64,000 nt of DNA, from the NCBI GenBank assembly GCA_038501625.1, contig JAZAYU010000008.1, positions 11,160,938-11,224,937 on the forward strand. Reading direction: 5' to 3'. This DNA comes from Corbicula japonica (taxonomy: Eukaryota > Mollusca > Bivalvia > Venerida > Cyrenidae). Position numbers and translations under genes: made by a program. Below the pieces are notes generated by a model. It was not told the origin of the DNA, did not search any database, and was given only the letters and a program-made list of their open reading frames with translations. Below, piece by piece: positions 12,379 to 24,520 of the stretch (position 1 is the first letter of the stretch; each line of letters opens with the position of its first letter).

Positions 12379-12832
12379 TGAATATGAAGAAAGTCAAAAA
12401 TTGAACAGTATAAATCTATCAGTTTTATTTTTATCATGGGTCCAGCTTTGAGACCAGCATCAAAGTAGTGCAAGAATTGCTCAGCATTTCCATTCCCAGT
12501 TCTATTTTATTGCAACCTTTAAATGTTCCTGTTCCTATTTTCAAATATTTACTTCTTGTCAAAGCCTGCAATGGTCTCCTCAGCTGTCGGTGACATTTTA
12601 TTGCTCTGGAGACCAATTGCTTTGGCAGAAATTATGCTGCTGTTAATACTCACTGATAAGTGCTTAATTGCGATTTAATGATTCTGTCCATTTACAGCAT
12701 TATAAAGTGGATGTTGCACATTTTAATTGTTTAGGTGCAATATTACACTGAGAATCAACCTTTGGAGCACTATGCTCAGTACTAAAGTCACATATGCAAC
12801 CAATTTAATCTAAGTGTGCAGATGTATAGCAT
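12379..12832. other. No gene or repeat recognised
   Basis: Nothing supported; a 60-codon minus ORF (12434-12616) has no features. Confidence 0.35.
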
Positions 12833-12980
12833 GGGCCCAAGATCATAAAACTAAGACTGGAGACCAGTCTCAAATCTATAGCATATGACTGGCTGAAAAT
12901 GTGACCAGTCACAATTTAAGCTAATGAGATGCTTGAGATTTGAGATTTGTCTCCAGTTATAGATTTATGATATTGGGCCC
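12833..12980. repeat. Family-2 palindromic MITE, best copy
   Basis: Near-perfect foldback of 148 bp: left GGGCCCAAGATCATAAAAC pairs with right GATTTATGATATTGGGCCC; inner arms ACTGGAGACCAGTCTCAAAT and ATTTGAGATTTGTCTCCAGT. No coding capacity. Other copies at 6111, 16354 and (partial) 16932. Confidence 0.85.
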
Positions 12981-13039
12981 AGGCTACACATCTGCACACT
13001 CTCATCAGGGTCTACATGTGGGGTGGCTGTAATCTCATG

Positions 13040-13224
13040 GGTGACCAGTGTAAATCCAGATCAGATGCTACATCTGTGCTGTCTGGTGATGATATACACT
13101 ATTCACTTTTCGATTCATTAAGTTAAAGAGACCAGTGCTGATCAGATGGGACAGATGTGCCAGCTGATCAGGATCTACATTTGTCACACATGCAATAACT
13201 CAATAATATGGCATAAAGGGTTAA
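13040..13224. repeat. Family-1 palindromic MITE, left end eroded
   Basis: Internal half-sites ACCAGTGTAAATCCAGATCAG-like and CAGCTGATCAGGATCTACAT; right end AAAGGGTTAA is intact. Confidence 0.8.
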
Positions 13225-13997
13225 GTAGGTTATGCATTAATGCAGGAGAACTGTTTACACAGTCTGCAAACTTGTTTTGTACTCTCTCTGCAATGACACT
13301 AAATTGTAACCGTACCTAAATCTGCCAACTAACGAAAGACTGAATAAGCCACCTCTTTTTGTATGTGACAGACAAATATTTCAAAATTATGTTTTTATGA
13401 TATAAATCAAGATTTACTTCTTAGGCTGCCCATAAATAAGTGGTGTCACCAGGAAAGCGACTGCTATATATTGTTCCTCTATTGTTATTTTATTACTTGG
13501 CGCACACTTCCTAGGCTCCATGGTGGGGGTATTTCAACAATAACCACCAATTCTAATGATAAACAGTCACCAGTTTTTATCTATTCAGAAAATAATTTTA
13601 TATATCAAATCATACATAAATTATAACTGAAAGAATTTATATACTAAGCGCAGTTTGTCATCATGAAAAAATATGTAAGAAGGTAAAACCAGTCTAAGAT
13701 TTTTTAAGTTGCTGAAATACGAGATATTTTTTATTTTCATGTATTGATTTCCATTCTTCGATATATCTGGCAAATTATATTGTATCAAAGTAACATGCAA
13801 GACATGCATGTCTGTTCAAGGTAAACAATATTTTTGTGGTCGAAACTGACAAAGTACATTTTTACTAACACTTGGTATTTGAGAAATTAAAGTTTCATCT
13901 GAATTTTTGATATTTCATGTATCTGTTGTATTAGAATGGAAATGTTTTCAAAGTGCATTTTTAAAATGCTTAGATGTAGGCACTACACAATACAGTC
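13225..13997. other. No gene or repeat recognised
   Basis: AT-rich; nothing supported. Confidence 0.4.
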
Positions 13998-14190
13998 AAC
14001 ACTTTCTTCCATATATGCCTTTCATCGCTTTAGCGAACAGTGAAGATCCATACCATCTGATCAGGATCGGCACTGTTTGCTTTTTGGTCAGAAATACCTC
14101 AATAAATCAAAAAGCAAACAGTGTAGATCCTGGTCAGAGAGCACAGATGTGTCTGCTGATCTGTCATATAGGCGTATATATGGAAAAATT
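13998..14190. repeat. Family-1 palindromic MITE, ends eroded
   Basis: TTCTTCCATATATGCCTTTC on the left and GGCGTATATATGG on the right flank the standard half-sites; the flanking TTAA is lost. Confidence 0.75.
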
Positions 14191-14372
14191 TGGGTTACCA
14201 TATTTCTGTAAAACACCCAATGAGCAATGAAAGAACTGGATCAAACTGAAAGAAAGGTGAGTACATTTCATAAATTGAGTGGGTCAAGGGTTAATATCCG
14301 AACCATGATTATCATGGGTGCATTGGAATATTTAGACAAAGTTGTTCTTAATATTTATATATATTCAATTAT

Positions 14373-14622
14373 TTAACTCTTTCCTCCATAGATACGCATT
14401 TATAACAGGGGCGAACAGTGTAGATCTAGATCAGCTAGCATATTTATACCATCTGATCAGGATCTGCACTGTTCCCTTTTTTATTTATTAGGTTATTTCT
14501 GACCAAAAAGTGAACAGTGCAGATCCTGATCAGATAGCATGGATGTGCCTACTGATCTGGATCTACACTATTTGCACATGCAATAAAATGTGTATAATTA
14601 TATGCCAGGAGGAAAGTGTTGA
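14373..14622. repeat. Family-1 palindromic MITE, near full length
   Basis: TTAA at 14373; right end GGAAAGTGTTGA (TTAA mutated to TTGA). All four half-sites are present, separated by the central TTAGGTTATTTCTGACCAAA segment. Confidence 0.85.
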
Positions 14623-15170
14623 CATATCATCATTCATACAGGAGATACTACAGCAGTGAAAACCTCGTCATTGTCAGAAAGTATACACTACTATATGTCC
14701 TGCTGGCACTGTTGTAAAAGCACCTGCATGATTCCTGCCGAGAAAAAATACCAGTATTTCACAACATGAATGGCAGAACGATCACCTCAAGAAATCATTG
14801 CATATGTTTATCTCCAACTCGCGCATGATTACTACAGAGCCCCTACAGAAACAATAAACACCTCTGAAGCTGGTTTTTATAATTGCTTCTTGCAATGGTT
14901 GATGGAAAAGACAGAGAACCAGACAATAGACGGCAGTATGCTGGAACCAGAGACTTCAAGGTGCAGACAGACAGCTCTAAGGTGATAAAATGTATCTGCA
15001 TAATTTCTAATATGTTTTATAGTGAGCTTTTAACTCTTCATCTACTGCACTTTAAAAATGGACTTAATTACATGTGGTGCTAACCCACTATATATTTATG
15101 TAATAGAATACATTTCTATCAATCTGAACCAGTCTATTTCATGTTCTTAATGGTGTTTTCCAAAATTTCT
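14623..15170. other. Region with two overlapping ORFs, not called as a gene
   Basis: Plus ORFs at 14770-14985 (71 codons) and 14883-15083 (66 codons) overlap in different frames, and one minus frame is open as well. The patch is somewhat GC-richer than its surroundings, so an exon is possible, but there is no clear acceptor before either frame. Confidence 0.2.
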
Positions 15171-15365
15171 TTAACTCTTTACTCCATGGATACAACTTTT
15201 ATCACATAGGCAAACAGTGTAGATCCAGATTAGCCAGCATATCAGAACTTTCTGATCTGGATCAAACAGTGTAGAACCAGACTAACCAGCACATCAGCAC
15301 TACATCAGCACTATCTGATCTGGATCAAACAATTTAGATCTAGATTAACCTACATATTCGCAACC
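15171..15365. repeat. Family-1 MITE, rearranged copy
   Basis: TTAACTCTTTACTCCATGGA on the left, then two tandem versions of the half-site AAACAGTGTAGA.CCAGA (about 15214 and 15265), each followed by CTGATCTGGATCAAACA. Right terminus missing. Confidence 0.7.
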
Positions 15366-16353
15366 ACACTGATCTTAAATGCTACAGCAAACAGAACCTT
15401 AAGCTGTGAGCACAACTACTGTAAACCTGGCACGAATCCTCACTGATTTTAGTTTTATTGTTTGTTACTTGTTGAAGGAGCCACAGTCAGAATGTTTGTG
15501 GACCTCACACATTATAGAAGGTTAAAGAAAATGAACAGAAAACTGCTAGTATTTAGCTATTTATTTTGAGTCAACTGGTTCCTAATCCTAATTAAGATGA
15601 ACTGACAGTGGTGGGTCTCTATTAATTCAAGAAAGTTTAATTTTAGAGAATTTTTGGAAAAGAAAATGAAGACATATGCAATAATTACTGCTAAAAATCA
15701 ACACAATCTTTCTCTTGCCAAAACTGATGATAAAAATGTCTGATCGTATTTGAAGAATTTTAATTTTTGAGTTTGAAGGGTTTCAAAGCACCTGCCTGTC
15801 TTATCCCAGAACCAGTAATTTATGAGTACCCAGCACTTATGGACCTGGGCTTATCAGGCAGTTCCTCAATATTAAGATGCTAGGTGTTTTAAGTACCACT
15901 TTTTAAGAAATCATGCAAAATGATTAAGATAAAATTTTCTGGATTTTGTTCTCCAATTACCCTTCCAGCAACTTCAAAGAAGATTCAAATTTATTACCAC
16001 ACTTTATTGTTTAGATAAATTCTAAAAACGTGGATTCAATTTCAAATATTTAGATACTTAATTGTACTAAATCGGATTTGAAAGTGTAGCTTAAACTTCA
16101 TTTTGACATACTAAAAAAGCAATTTATGCCACTTGAATGTGAAACCAAAAACTAGTTTCGAATTGGTTGCAACACAGTTTGATAGTTTATGTGACAGCCC
16201 AGGGTTTTGAAGTGAAGGGATATTCCAGGGAGTGGATATTAAAATAGTGACATCTTGTCAATCTAGGCGTTTTCTGAATGGGGATAAACTTGAACTTCGA
16301 GGATAAACTTGAACTTCGGAAGATTTATGGTATGCTGCATACCAGTAATGACC
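15366..16353. other. No gene or repeat recognised
   Basis: AT-rich; a short direct repeat GATAAACTTGAACTTCG occurs twice near 16282-16320. Nothing else seen. Confidence 0.4.
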
Positions 16354-16484
16354 TGGGCCCAAGATCATTTAACTAAAACTGGAGACCAGTCTCAAATCTC
16401 AAGCATATCAACTGGTCGCCATTTCAGCCAATCAGATGCTTGAGATTTGGGACTGGTTTTATGTACTTGGACCCAGCATCCAAA
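16354..16484. repeat. Family-2 palindromic MITE
   Basis: TGGGCCCAAGATCAT on the left and TTGGACCCA on the right; inner arms GGAGACCAGTCTCAAATCTC and TGAGATTTGGGACTGGT. Confidence 0.8.
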
Positions 16485-17240
16485 GTTGTTTCATTCCCCC
16501 CAAAGGTCACTTTACATGAAGGTGATTTTCTTATGTTTATTCCAATGCAGGCGATAAGTTGCCAATGCAAAACATCTGTAAGATCTGTGTATGTGTTTCA
16601 AGTTTTCTTAATTTTGAGGTGCACCAAGCCAGGAAAATACAGCTATCCATAACTTCAAACGAAGTTCAAAAGCAACATAGTATCATTTTGAGCTTGACAA
16701 CTTCTATAATAACAAAATAATTCTATAGCAGCATTAGCAGACTTCTCCATAATACATTATTTAGATATATCTAACAGATGCACATAAACATTTTGTTTGA
16801 AGTCTGCATACAGGGGACAGATTAGCCTTGTCCTCTGTATTACTCTCCTAACACTTTTTTAAGCTCCAAAACATCCAGCACTGACATTTTAAGGGCAATC
16901 TTTTGAGTTTTTGTTGCAATAAAATTTCTAACATTTCAGCCAATTCGATGCTTGAGATTTGAGACTGGTTTTCATTCTCAGCTTTATAACCTTTGAACTA
17001 GATCTCCATGGAAGCACATCTGAAAACTGTATCATTTGGAACCAACAAATTCTTTCAGCGCATATCTTAGTTTTTGAGCATAACCCCGGAAAGAAATTCA
17101 TTAAAGTACGTTTGTTACACCAAGTATTCAACTCGGGACCTGTGACACTTGGGCTTCATCCATACCTTCATTGAACAAAACTCTGTTTGATGGATAGTTT
17201 TGGAGTGTGTAGATTTATTATAACTGTGTAAATAACTTAC
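16485..17240. other. Non-coding, intron-like
   Basis: Holds only a family-2 fragment (16932-16990). If the exon at 17241 is real this is its downstream intron on the minus strand. Confidence 0.3.
16932..16990. repeat. Family-2 MITE fragment
   Basis: Right-arm sequence GATGCTTGAGATTTGAGACT only; the left arm is absent. Confidence 0.6.
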
Positions 17241-17354
17241 CCCTGGCTGTTCATCTTCATCAGACCCAGGGGATGCTGTGCGCTTTATAGGTTTTGCACA
17301 TTCCTCCATTGTTCCTCGTGGGCTTCCCACAATCCTATGCTCTAGTAAGGTCAT
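17241..17354 (-). CDS. Candidate first coding exon, unknown product
   Basis: On the minus strand an ATG at 17309-17307 lies in a near-ideal initiation context (AACAATGG) and opens 23 codons ending exactly at GGG|GTAAGT (donor GT at 17240-17239). The peptide includes KRTASPGSDEDEQPG, a basic patch followed by a Ser/Asp/Glu-rich stretch typical of disordered segments of nuclear proteins. An upstream in-frame ATG at 17354 would add 15 residues. All frames are closed further upstream, which fits a 5' untranslated region. The patch is about half G+C in an AT-rich background. I do not recognise the family and cannot identify the next exon with a matching phase. Confidence 0.33.
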
Positions 17355-18350
17355 AGGTCATTCAAGGCTACATAATATCCTGAAATTTTCAAATAATAAT
17401 TATGTGAGAAACAAGAATTCTAGGATTCTTTTTTTTTTTCAATTTTACAGACTAAGGGAAACAACTCTGACAAGTATTCTTAGTGTTACAAAGGGAAACA
17501 AATAGTTTCTATTTCCAAGGGAGTATACTGCTGAAAAAAAAACTAAATGCTCCAACACCAATTACCTCCCTCTAAATTCTAAACAAAACTATCTACTTTA
17601 GGGGATTTTCAAATTAAAGAATTTCATTTTCTTTTGGTTTTAATTCATACTTAGTCATAACAGCACACAATTACAATGTTTACTTTTATGTTGGTTTAAA
17701 TACATGGGCACTATGACCAGACAAGTAATGCCTATCACACTTGTTCTTTAAAAAATTGCATGGTTTTCAGTTTTAGAAATGCCTAACCAGAAATGTTCTT
17801 TCACCACATGTAATTTGCATATAAAGTAATAAATGTATTCACTACATGATGTGTTTTTTGTTGCTTTTGAAGAAAAATGCAGTTTTCCACCAATTTTATA
17901 TTATTAAAACACTTATTTATGGGTTTCAATTACCCCACCCCCTTAAAATACAACATTTCCACCAATTTTAACACATTAAAATGTTTTACAAGATATATAA
18001 TTTAATAAACCAAGTTATTTTACCATATATTTCATAAAAAACATAGTATGCATTGAAAGGAATGATCAACATGAGCCTGTTTTTCACATTTCATGACAGA
18101 TAGAGGCTAGATCTGGTACAGGAGAACTTAATTTTGGAACCTTTTTGACATAGCATGCCATCTTTTAGCCTTATTTTCTGGAATTTCTTAGTGATAATGC
18201 TCATGATTTGACACAAATCATGTAAAGAGTGTTTCATTCTGTGATATAAACCTATGTCTTGAAATATAATTCATGACTCACAGAGAAATATAACAATTTA
18301 TATGAAAAATATACCATATTTTGACTAAATTGAAGAAAATAAAATATATA
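17355..18350. other. No gene or repeat recognised
   Basis: AT-rich; nothing supported. Confidence 0.4.
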
Positions 18351-19630
18351 CTAGACTGTGCCCACAGGACACTGATGCCCCCACTGCTGCAATAACATTT
18401 GTTACAAAATTTTGTACCAGGTATTAACAACATGTGGTGATCATGATTAGTAAATGAGGACTAAGTGCCACAAAATTTAATAACTAACATAAACAAAAGG
18501 CCATAACTGTGGTGAAAATTGTTGCAAGACAATGTCCTTTACAACAATCTTCACATCATGTCTAATCATCTGTGCAAGTTTGAAAGAAATCAGCCAAATA
18601 GAAAATGTGAAGTTGATGCCACAAAATTTTGTAAGTGAAATAAACAAAGGGCCATAACTGTGGTAAAAATGGCAGCAGAAAAAAAATCTTTTTTTATGAT
18701 CATCTACCCAGCCATCTTGATCATGTGTGCAAGTTAGAAAGAAATCTGTCCAAAAGTAAATGAGGAGTTGATGCCACAAGATATTATTACTGAAAAAAAC
18801 AAAGGGCCATAACTCTGGTAAAAATAGTCACAGGAAAAAATCCTTTCTTCACGATCATCTACACATCCTGCTTCATCATCTGTGCATGTTTGCAAGGAAT
18901 CTGCCCTGTAGTTTAGGAGGAGTTGATGCCACAAGATTTAATTGCTGAAATTAACAAAGGGCCATAACTCTGGTAAAAATGGTCGCAGGAAAAAATCCTT
19001 TCGTTACGATCATCTACACGTCCTGCTTCATCATCTGTGCAAGTTCGCAAGAAATCTGCCTTATAGTTTTGGAGAATTGATGCCACAAGATTTAATTACT
19101 GAAATTAACAAAGGGCCATAACTCTGGTAAAAATGGTCGCAGGAAAAAATCCTTTCTTTACGATCATCTACACATCCCGCTTCATCATCTGTGCAAGTTC
19201 GCAAGAAATCTGCCTTATAGTTTTGGAGGAGTTGACACCACAAGATTTAATTAATGAATATAACAAAGGGCCATAACTCTGGTAAAAATGGTCGCAGGAA
19301 GAAATCCTTTCTTCACGATTATCTACACATCCTGCTTCATCATCTGTGCAAGTTTGCAAGAAATCTGCCTTGTAGTTTAGGAGGAGTTGACGCCACAAGA
19401 TTTTATAACTGAAATTAACAAAGGGCCATAACTCTGGTAAAAATGGTCGCAGGAAAAAATCCTTTCTTTACAATCATCTACACATCCTGCTTGATCATCT
19501 GTGCAAGTTTGAAAGAAATCCGCCTTATAGTTTAGGAGGAGTTGATGCCACAAGATTTGGGGACGTACGGACGTACGTACGGACGGACGAGTGCAACTCT
19601 ATATGCCTCCCACTTTGTGGTGGCATAAAA
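18351..19630 (+). mobile_element. Helentron-like non-autonomous element (pearl/HINE type) 1
   Basis: Order of parts: a CTAGA start (18351), a 5' subterminal motif ATGCCCCCAC (18375-18384), a core of seven ~155-bp tandem units, an ACGG-type tract (19561-19589), and a 3' hairpin at 19603-19626. The 3' arm GTGGTGGCAT (19617-19626) is the inverted repeat of the 5' motif, 9 of 10 bases. This layout matches bivalve pearl elements, now grouped with non-autonomous Helentrons. No Rep/helicase ORF is present, so movement would depend on a partner element. The minus-strand ORFs with a repeating QLLLNYKADFLQTCTDDEAG pattern are by-products of the tandem units. Confidence 0.75.
18480..19558. repeat. ~155-bp tandem array, seven units
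   Basis: GGGCCATAACTCTGGTAAAA begins near 18500, 18651, 18806, 18961, 19115, 19270 and 19425, i.e. steps of 151-155 bp. Units become more alike toward the right; the first two are the most diverged. Confidence 0.95.
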
Positions 19631-20553
19631 AATAATAATAAGGCTGAAATACACCCAAAATATGCATTTTATTGATAAAACAAACTTCAAGAAGCTCATT
19701 CCAATCAAAATCCACATTACCATGACTACTTTCAGTGAATAAAGGGACCAAATGTTAGATTTTAATCAATTTTGCATATTCAAGGGAGGTAATCACAATA
19801 ATGGAAAGACAGTTATCTGTTGTTTATCAATTCATTGTGGTTCATAACCTTGCTAATTTGAATGTTTTTAAACATTACAACTGAAATACAACTTAAATTA
19901 GATTTAGTTCACTATATTTGAAGAAAGAGATAAAAATCTAAACTCTAGTGGGGTGACAAATGCATTATAATAACACTACACCCCTGCATTCTTTCAAATT
20001 GCATCATTTTAAAAGAGCTCAGAGACCACCAAAACTAAACAAAATAAAGCTGGAAGCAGTCTGTTTGTTTTAAACTATTATGAAAGATGTTTTTGGGCCA
20101 AAATGCTGCAAAATTTACAAAAATGTTGCCTCGGATATTCAATGTGACTTGTTGGGAAAAAAATTTTGAAAGGCATCTTCTCGCAACAAAATATTTATCG
20201 CAAAAAGTAATAAAATAATTTTGACAAAATCTTTTCGTGCAAAATGCATTCCAAAACATTCGCGAAGAATGCCGGAAACATTTTTACATGCAGAATCCTT
20301 GAACACATAGGAAACTATAAAACCACATGTGATGTAGACCACTATTATTTGTTTGGCACCAAAATTCCAACCCACATGATACTAATATTACTCAATGTGC
20401 ATTTGTATGAAATCTTTATATAATACATGAGCCATTTTCCCTTAATTATGGTACATGTTCTATTAATCTACAAGTTTTAAGCAATAAAATATGCAGAAAA
20501 CCCTTACTAGTGCTCCTTCTAGTACTAATCAAGCATTGTTTACATCCAGGCTT
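19631..20553. other. No gene or repeat recognised
   Basis: AT-rich; minus ORFs of 74-78 codons (20035-20375) have no recognisable features. Confidence 0.4.
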
Positions 20554-21018
20554 TAGGTCAGAGACCACTAAATAGTTTCCCATAGACTTACATTATAAGA
20601 TTTGGTCCTCCTGTGATTTTATTTACACGACTTGTTCCAAAACTACCCCAGATTTGCGTAGTGGCACTCTTGGGAAATGCAAAAATGACCAAGAATTGGT
20701 GCCTTCACCAACTCATTCTCTCAGCATTTTAAACCGAAAGTAACCACCCCCAGAATGTAAACAAATCTCTAACCCAAAATAAGGAAAGTACCAACTTCTT
20801 TAAAGTGACACAAATCACCTTTCAAACAGTGTTTTAAATAATCATTTTTATTTTTAAGTATATAATTAAAGTCATTTTACATTTTTGAAAACAAAAAATT
20901 ATTTCTATTCTCTATAGTTTTGGCCAATGAATCTTTGAAAATAAATTAAGCCCGAATCGTCCCTAGACAAAATTGTCCAATCCGCGACAGGCTTTTCTAT
21001 TTACTGTCCTCTGACCTA
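20554..21018. mobile_element. MITE with 22-bp terminal inverted repeats
   Basis: Left TAGGTCAGAGACCACTAAAT... and the complement of the right end, TAGGTCAGAGGACAGTAAAT..., agree at 19 of 22 bases. ~465 bp, no transposase. Superfamily not determined. Confidence 0.65.
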
Positions 21019-21201
21019 CCACCAGCATAATTATGTATGGTTATTTTGTTCATCACCACCCCTACCTCTACTATCCAACTTCATTGCTTGTAAAGTCAAA
21101 TACTCTAATGTAAGAGATGAATTTAACCATTGAAGCCCCAAGCATTTGCAACCAGTGAATTGCCAGATCATTATGTGCATCTGCAGTTTGATTAGGGTCC
21201 A

Positions 21202-21529
21202 TTTACCCATAGATATGCCTTTATTGCATGGGCAAACAGTGTAGATTCAGATCAGCCGGCACATTCTGTGCCATATTATCAGGATCTACAATGTACAATT
21301 AAAGAATCATTAGGTTTCTGACCGATAAGCAAACAGTGTAGATATGCTGGTACATCTTTGCCATCTGATCAGGAACTACACTGTTTGCTTTTTGATTCAT
21401 TAGGTTGTTTCTAACAAATCAGACAAGTGTTGATCCAGATTAAATGACATGAATGTTACAGCTGATCTGGATTTATACTGTTTGACCATCCGCAAAAAGT
21501 TTACTTGTATATTTTGAGTAAAGGGTTAA
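21202..21529. repeat. Family-1 MITE, expanded copy
   Basis: Carries an extra half-unit: the block (A)CAGTGTAGAT...CATCTGATCAGG appears twice before the usual right half. The right end GAGTAAAGGGTTAA is intact. Confidence 0.8.
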
Positions 21530-21620
21530 TATCCCACTTGGAAGCTCCTGTCATAGACAGAGAGGCACATTCAAACCCTTTTGACAAAACACATAACACT
21601 GCTTAAAATCACCATATATC

Positions 21621-21799
21621 TTAAAACTTTTCTCCATGCACATGCCTTTAACCACAATCATGTATATACAGATTAGCCAGCAAATCTGTGCAGTATGATA
21701 TAGATCTAAACTGGTTAATTCTCAGTCATAACAGAAAAGAGTAAAATATCTAAAAGCAAACAGTGTTCATGTGCAGGCAATTTGGATCTACAATGGTTG
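21621..21799. repeat. Family-1 MITE, degenerate
   Basis: CTTTTCTCCATGCACATGCC on the left and AAAGCAAACAGTGTTCATG to GGATCTACAATGG on the right; several half-sites are mutated. Confidence 0.6.
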
Positions 21800-22617
21800 A
21801 TCTTGGGATCAGCCATAAGGGAAATGCAGTAACAGTACAGTGGCAAGTTGTTTGCACAATTTTAGAGCTGAAGTGAGATCTGGTGTTTTGATGACTAGAT
21901 TTCTGGTTTTTATGAAAACCTATAACAGCACTAAAAACCCTAGACTTTTTCCCAAATCTCATTATTAAATGATTTAAATGACAACCAAGTTTCTCTGAAA
22001 ATTATCCAGAGTGGTTTCCGTATCTTCACACCTGAGATCTCCCTTCTTCTCTTTTAGTGAGCAAAACCACTTGCCATAGAAAAGAACAATATGCCTAGCC
22101 ACTTACAATGGAAGGATAACAACATCGTCCTCAATCTCAAGGTACTACTGAAAAACAAAAATGTCATATAAAATAAATAGAATCAATTTAACACTTACAT
22201 TGTTCAATGATTTATTATCAGAATAACAACAAGAGCTGTCAGAGGAGACAGAATGCTCCACTATTCGAATCAAGATTAAAACAATAACAATGATGGCCAT
22301 ACATTCATGTGCAATCAGCAAAAATATTAACAAGTGAATGGTAAGGGAGAAATTCATTTCAGATAACAGAAATAATTCCTTAATGTACCATAAATATTAA
22401 ACTGAATAGGGGAATAACTATGAAATATTTCTGAATTTGTTAGAAAACTTGTTAGTAATTTTTTATTAGAGACATTTACTTTTAGTCAAATATCAATCAC
22501 TTCAGTAATGTTACAGAAAAAGAACTGAAATGAAAATATAATGGAAGTTTGAAGTTGATACCTTAAGTATTTGCAAAGTTATCGATGAAGTGCACTTAAG
22601 TGAAAATATAAGTGAAA

Positions 22618-23930
22618 CTAGAAATATGTCCATAGGACACGGATGCCCCCGCTATGCATCGTTTTCAGACACTCAAGTGCAATGATGGGAATAATAGCAT
22701 TTCAAAGACAGTGATGTTCGAGTAATTATAAGAATATGGATAAACTTGAAGATCAAGTAAATTATTTGTATTTGTAGCACTGTTGTCTTCTCATTACGGA
22801 AATGTCTGTGAAGAAGTTGGTGGTAATGCAATGCAATGTCATAGTGAACATTTGTGCCAAGTTATTTTGAAATCCCTTCATTCATAAAGAAGTCATAGCC
22901 CGAACAAGTAAATTCAAGTTTTAGTAACCATGACCTTGACCTTGGACTTACAGGCATGGGTAATGTACGCAACACACCGCCTTGTCATGGTGAACATTTG
23001 TGCCAAGTTATTTTGAAAACCCTCCATTCAAAACAAAGTTATAGCACAGACAAGAAAATTCTATTTTTAGTAACAGTGACCTTGACCTTGGACCTACAGG
23101 CATGGACATGGTACACGACTCACCACCTTGTCATGGTGAACACTTCTGCCTAGTTATTTTGAAATTACTCTATTCCTAACGTAGTTACAACCCTGACAAG
23201 AAAATTCTATTTTAGTAACATGACCTTGACCTTGGACCTACAGGCATGGGCATGGTACGGGACACACCACCTTGTCATGATGAACATTTGTGTCAAGTTA
23301 TTTTGAAATCACTCTATTCCTAACGAAGTTACAGCTCGGACAAGAGAATTCTATTTTTAGTAACAGTGACCTTGACCTACAGGCATGGGCATGGTATGCG
23401 ATACACGGCCCTGTCATGGTGAACATTTGTGTCAAGTTATTTTGAAATCCCTCCATTTATAATGAAGTTACAGCCCGGACAAGAAAATTCTATTTTTAGT
23501 AACAGTGACCTTGACCTTGGACCTTCAGGGTTGGGTATTGTGCCGACACACTGCCTTGTCATAGTGAACATTTGTGCAAAGTTATTTTGAAATCCCTCCA
23601 TTCATAACAAAGTAACAGCCCGGACAAGAAAATTCTATTTTTAGTAACAGTGACCTTGACCTTCGACCTACAGGCTTGGGCATGTAGGTGACACACCGTC
23701 TTGATATGGTGAACAATTATACCAAGTTATTTAAAAATCCAATAAGAAATAACAAAGTTATAGAGCGGACACGATTTTGCAAGAAAATTCTATTTTTAGT
23801 AACAGTGACCTTGACCTTGAATCTACAGGCATGGGTATTGTAAGCAACACACTGCCTTGTCATGGTGAACATTTGTGCCAAGTTATTTTGAAATCCCTCC
23901 ATTCATAACGAAGTTAAGGGCCAAGTGGAT
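22618..23930 (+). mobile_element. Helentron-like element (inner), 3' end missing
   Basis: Starts with CTAGA (22618) and ATGCCCCCGC (22643-22652), the same layout as element 1 at 18351, followed by eight ~145-bp units. No matching GCGGGGGCAT hairpin is found at its right side, so the 3' end was lost, probably by recombination with the host element's own array. Confidence 0.55.
22790..23930. repeat. ~145-bp tandem array, eight units
   Basis: GTGAACATTTGTGCCAAGTT starts near 22844, 22990, 23136, 23280, 23419, 23564, 23709 and 23865. Each unit includes TTTAGTAACAGTGACCTTGA, a block shared with the unrelated-looking array at 38160. Confidence 0.95.
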
Positions 23931-23934
23931 ATTT

Positions 23935-24430
23935 TGCTTAACACAAAATGTAAGTGAAAAAGGGGCATAATTTGAAAAATATTGGAAGCAGGGTTATGGG
24001 TCTTGTTGGTTATGATGTAGATTTTGATGGTGAAAATATATTTCAAGTTTCAAGGCAATATCTCAAGTAGTTTTAAAGTTATGGGCAAAATGCATATTTT
24101 GCTTAACACAAAATATAAGAAAAAAGGGGCATAACTTGAAATATATTGACATGGGATATATTGATATGGGTCTTGTTTGTAATGATGTAGAATTTGATGG
24201 TGAATATATATTCCAAGTTTCAAGTTGATATCTCAAGTAGTTTATAACTTATGGACCAAAGTGCATATTTTCCTTAACGCAAAATTTAAGTGAAAAAGGG
24301 GCATAACTTGAAAAATATTTGTAGCAGAGTTATGGGTGTTGTTGGTAATGATGTAGGTGAATATATATTCCAAGTTTCAAGTTGATATCATAAGTAGTTT
24401 TCAAGTTATGGACCAAAGTGCATTTTTTGT
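23935..24430. repeat. ~170-bp tandem array, three units
   Basis: AAAAAGGGGCATAACTTGAA-type blocks near 23960, 24125 and 24296, with CAAGTTTCAAGTTGATATC in each. Distinct from the preceding array. Confidence 0.9.
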
Positions 24431-24520
24431 TTAACGGACGCCGACACCGACGCCGACACCGGGGCGAGTAGGATAGCTCCCCTATTCTTCCCCTTTTCTT
24501 CGAAAAGTCGAGCTACAAAT

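Larger units (their letters stand above)
22228..24520 (+). mobile_element. Helentron-like element 2 (outer), containing a second element
   Basis: 5' end ACAAGAGCTGTCAGAGGAGA and subterminal motif GCTCCACTATTCGAA (22255-22269). The 3' side has a short tandem core (23935-24430), a GACGCCGACACC tract (24436-24460) and a terminal hairpin around 24474-24515 whose arm TTCGAAAAGTCGAGC (24499-24513) is the inverted repeat of the 5' motif, 13 of 15 bases. Between them lies the 5' part of a different element (from 22618), so the locus is read as one element inserted into another. Confidence 0.65.

Noticed and set aside
18477..19398. Several minus ORFs with repeated QTCTDDEAGCVDD-like peptides
   Set aside because: They are translations of the ~155-bp tandem core of a Helentron-like element and restart in each unit.
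22107..22147. 41-bp minus-strand exon-like segment between a TTTTTCAG and a GTAAGT
   Set aside because: Splice signals are good, but two of three frames contain a stop and the third joins to no candidate in phase.
18480..23930. Evenly spaced repeats as a CRISPR array
   Set aside because: Units of 145-155 bp are repeated throughout, with no short repeat and unique spacer structure, and the DNA is eukaryotic.
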